NCBI GenBank assembly: GCA_031284665.1 | Contig: JAITXR010000349.1 | Coordinates: 1 to 5,104 of the forward strand | DNA: 5,104 bases | DNA from: Paludibacter sp. | Lineage (GTDB): Bacteria > Bacteroidota > Bacteroidia > Bacteroidales > Paludibacteraceae | Reading direction: 5' to 3' | In this document: positions 3,879 to 5,104 of the stretch, piece after piece | Position numbering within the stretch: the stretch's first letter is position 1 | Layout: each line of letters begins with the position of its first letter | Made by a program: the position numbers and the translations under genes | Notes under the pieces: model-generated | What the model saw: the letters and a program-made list of their open reading frames with translations, nothing else | Told to the model about the DNA's origin: nothing | Database searches by the model: none

Positions 3879-5104
3879 ATGACACAGGAAGATATTTTCA
3901 AAAAACTGATTGCGCACTGCAAGGAATACGGTTTCGTGTTTCCTTCGAGCGAAATTTATGACGGTGTTGGCGCAGTGTACGACTACGGTCAAAACGGCGT
4001 AGAACTCAAAAACAACATCAAACGCTATTGGTGGGAGGCGATGACCTTGCTCAACGACAATGTGGTGGGCATTGACGCCGCCATTTTTATGCACCCCACC
4101 ACGTGGAAGGCTTCGGGGCACGTTGATGCGTTCAATGACCCGCTTATCGACAACCGCGACAGCAAAAAACGCTACCGAGCCGATGTGCTCATTGAAGATT
4201 TGCTCGCAAAATTCGACGATAAAATTGAAAAAGAAGTGGAAAAAGCTGCCAAACGCTTTGGCGAAACTTTTGATGCCGACTTGTTTCGCCAGACAAATCC
4301 GCGCGTTTTAGAAAATAAAGAGAAAAAAGAAATCCTGCACGCGCGTTTTGCCCAAGCATTGAACGATAATAATTTGGAAGAACTGAAACAAATTATTATC
4401 GATTACGAAATTGTGTGCCCCATTTCAGGCACAAAAAACTGGACAGATGTGCGCCAATTTAACCTGATGTTTGCCACCGAAATTGGCTCTACGGCTGACG
4501 GTGCACTGAAAATTTACCTTCGCCCCGAAACCGCGCAGGGAATTTTTGTCAATTTCCTCAATGTGCAAAAAACGGGACGAATGAAAATTCCGTTTGGTAT
4601 TGCGCAAATCGGTAAAGCGTTCAGAAACGAGATAGTGGCGCGGCAATTTATTTTCCGTATGCGCGAATTTGAACAAATGGAAATGCAGTTTTTCGTGCGT
4701 CCGGGCGAGGAAATGAAGTGGTTTGAGTTTTGGAAACAGTTCCGGTTGCGCTGGCACAAAGCACTTGGCTTGGGCGACCACAAGTACCGTTTCCACGACC
4801 ACGACAAACTCGCTCACTATGCCAACGCTGCCACCGACATCGAGTTTGAAATGCCTTTTGGTTTCAAAGAAGTGGAGGGAATACACTCACGCACCGATTT
4901 TGACCTGAGCCAACACGAAAAATTTTCGGGCAAAAATATCAAATATTTCGACCCCGAAATTAACCAATCCTACACGCCTTATGTGATTGAAACCTCCATT
5001 GGTGTGGACAGAACTTTCCTTTCGATAATGGCTGCTGCTTACACCGAAGAGCCTCTCGAAGGTGGCGAAGTGCGCGTGGTGCTGAAACTGCCGCCCGTGC
5101 TTGC
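3879..5104 (+). CDS. glyS: Glycine--tRNA ligase, dimeric (alpha-2) class II type, 3' end beyond the window
   Basis: This enzyme charges tRNA-Gly with glycine in the cytosol. 408 codons are visible and the frame is open to the right edge. From the N-terminus: the opening helix and CKEYGFVFPSSEIYDGVGAVYDYG (residues 14-37), typical of the eukaryote-like dimeric GlyRS; a motif-1 region with HPTTWKASGHVDAFNDP (72-88); an insertion rich in Lys and Glu (about 95-175); CPISGTKNWTDVRQFNLMF (180-198); the substrate loop RPETAQGIF (215-223); motif 2 with FRNEIVARQFIFRMREFEQME (248-268); and motif 3 with ETSIGVDRTFL (371-381), including its conserved Arg378. The family is usually about 450-520 residues in bacteria, so the C-terminal anticodon-binding domain is mostly missing here. 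The ATG at 3879 follows an A-rich leader (AATCAAAAATAATA) without Shine-Dalgarno. It is divergent from mce, with a promoter probably at 3507-3538. Confidence 0.97.
   Translation, partial: MTQEDIFKKLIAHCKEYGFVFPSSEIYDGVGAVYDYGQNGVELKNNIKRYWWEAMTLLNDNVVGIDAAIFMHPTTWKASGHVDAFNDPLIDNRDSKKRYRADVLIEDLLAKFDDKIEKEVEKAAKRFGETFDADLFRQTNPRVLENKEKKEILHARFAQALNDNNLEELKQIIIDYEIVCPISGTKNWTDVRQFNLMFATEIGSTADGALKIYLRPETAQGIFVNFLNVQKTGRMKIPFGIAQIGKAFRNEIVARQFIFRMREFEQMEMQFFVRPGEEMKWFEFWKQFRLRWHKALGLGDHKYRFHDHDKLAHYANAATDIEFEMPFGFKEVEGIHSRTDFDLSQHEKFSGKNIKYFDPEINQSYTPYVIETSIGVDRTFLSIMAAAYTEEPLEGGEVRVVLKLPPVL

Noticed and set aside
4060..4908. Several open frames on both strands within glyS
   Set aside because: All are contained in the glycyl-tRNA synthetase frame, whose class II motifs are continuous from 3879 to the window end.

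Overview
The window looks like chromosomal DNA from a member of the Bacteroidota. Candidate promoters match that phylum's primary-sigma consensus (TTTG near -33, TAnnTTTG near -7). The genes have A-rich leaders without Shine-Dalgarno sequences. acpP and fabF are adjacent, as in other Bacteroidota, and intergenic DNA is AT-rich and full of short palindromic repeats. I cannot assign a genus.

Layout. Positions 1-46 hold the 5' part of a tRNA-Arg(CCG) on the minus strand, with a good promoter at 71-101 and a terminator-like hairpin behind it (149-196). Positions 200-590 hold no convincing gene; they carry palindromes, chiefly a 96-bp element (259-354), and a repeat module (367-426). A small AT-rich gene for a three-helix membrane protein (591-1013) follows and is bounded on its far side by a second copy of the module (1020-1083). 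After a leader with a 12-bp dyad and a promoter come acpP (1373-1621) and fabF (1632-2894), closed by a strong bidirectional terminator (2911-2942). Convergent to them is a methylmalonyl-CoA epimerase gene (2968-3375, minus). A 503-bp intergenic region (3376-3878) has divergent promoters, a 9-bp tandem repeat, a dispersed-repeat fragment and the second copy of the 96-bp element. Glycyl-tRNA synthetase (3879 onward, plus) runs off the right edge.

Function. The named genes are housekeeping: acyl carrier protein and its elongating ketosynthase act together in fatty acid synthesis, the epimerase serves propionate/methylmalonyl-CoA metabolism, and the tRNA and GlyRS serve translation. I see no defence, secretion or biosynthetic system.

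The most interesting material is non-coding. Two copies of a palindromic element, 3.4 kb apart, keep a perfect 19-20 bp stem through compensated base changes, are built from 8-bp units, and each carry the same small side hairpin. That hairpin occurs a third time inside one of the two direct-repeat modules that flank the orphan membrane-protein gene. Together they look like a family of modular, non-autonomous repeats, probably dispersed through the genome, with the membrane-protein gene as a possible passenger. That reading is inference.
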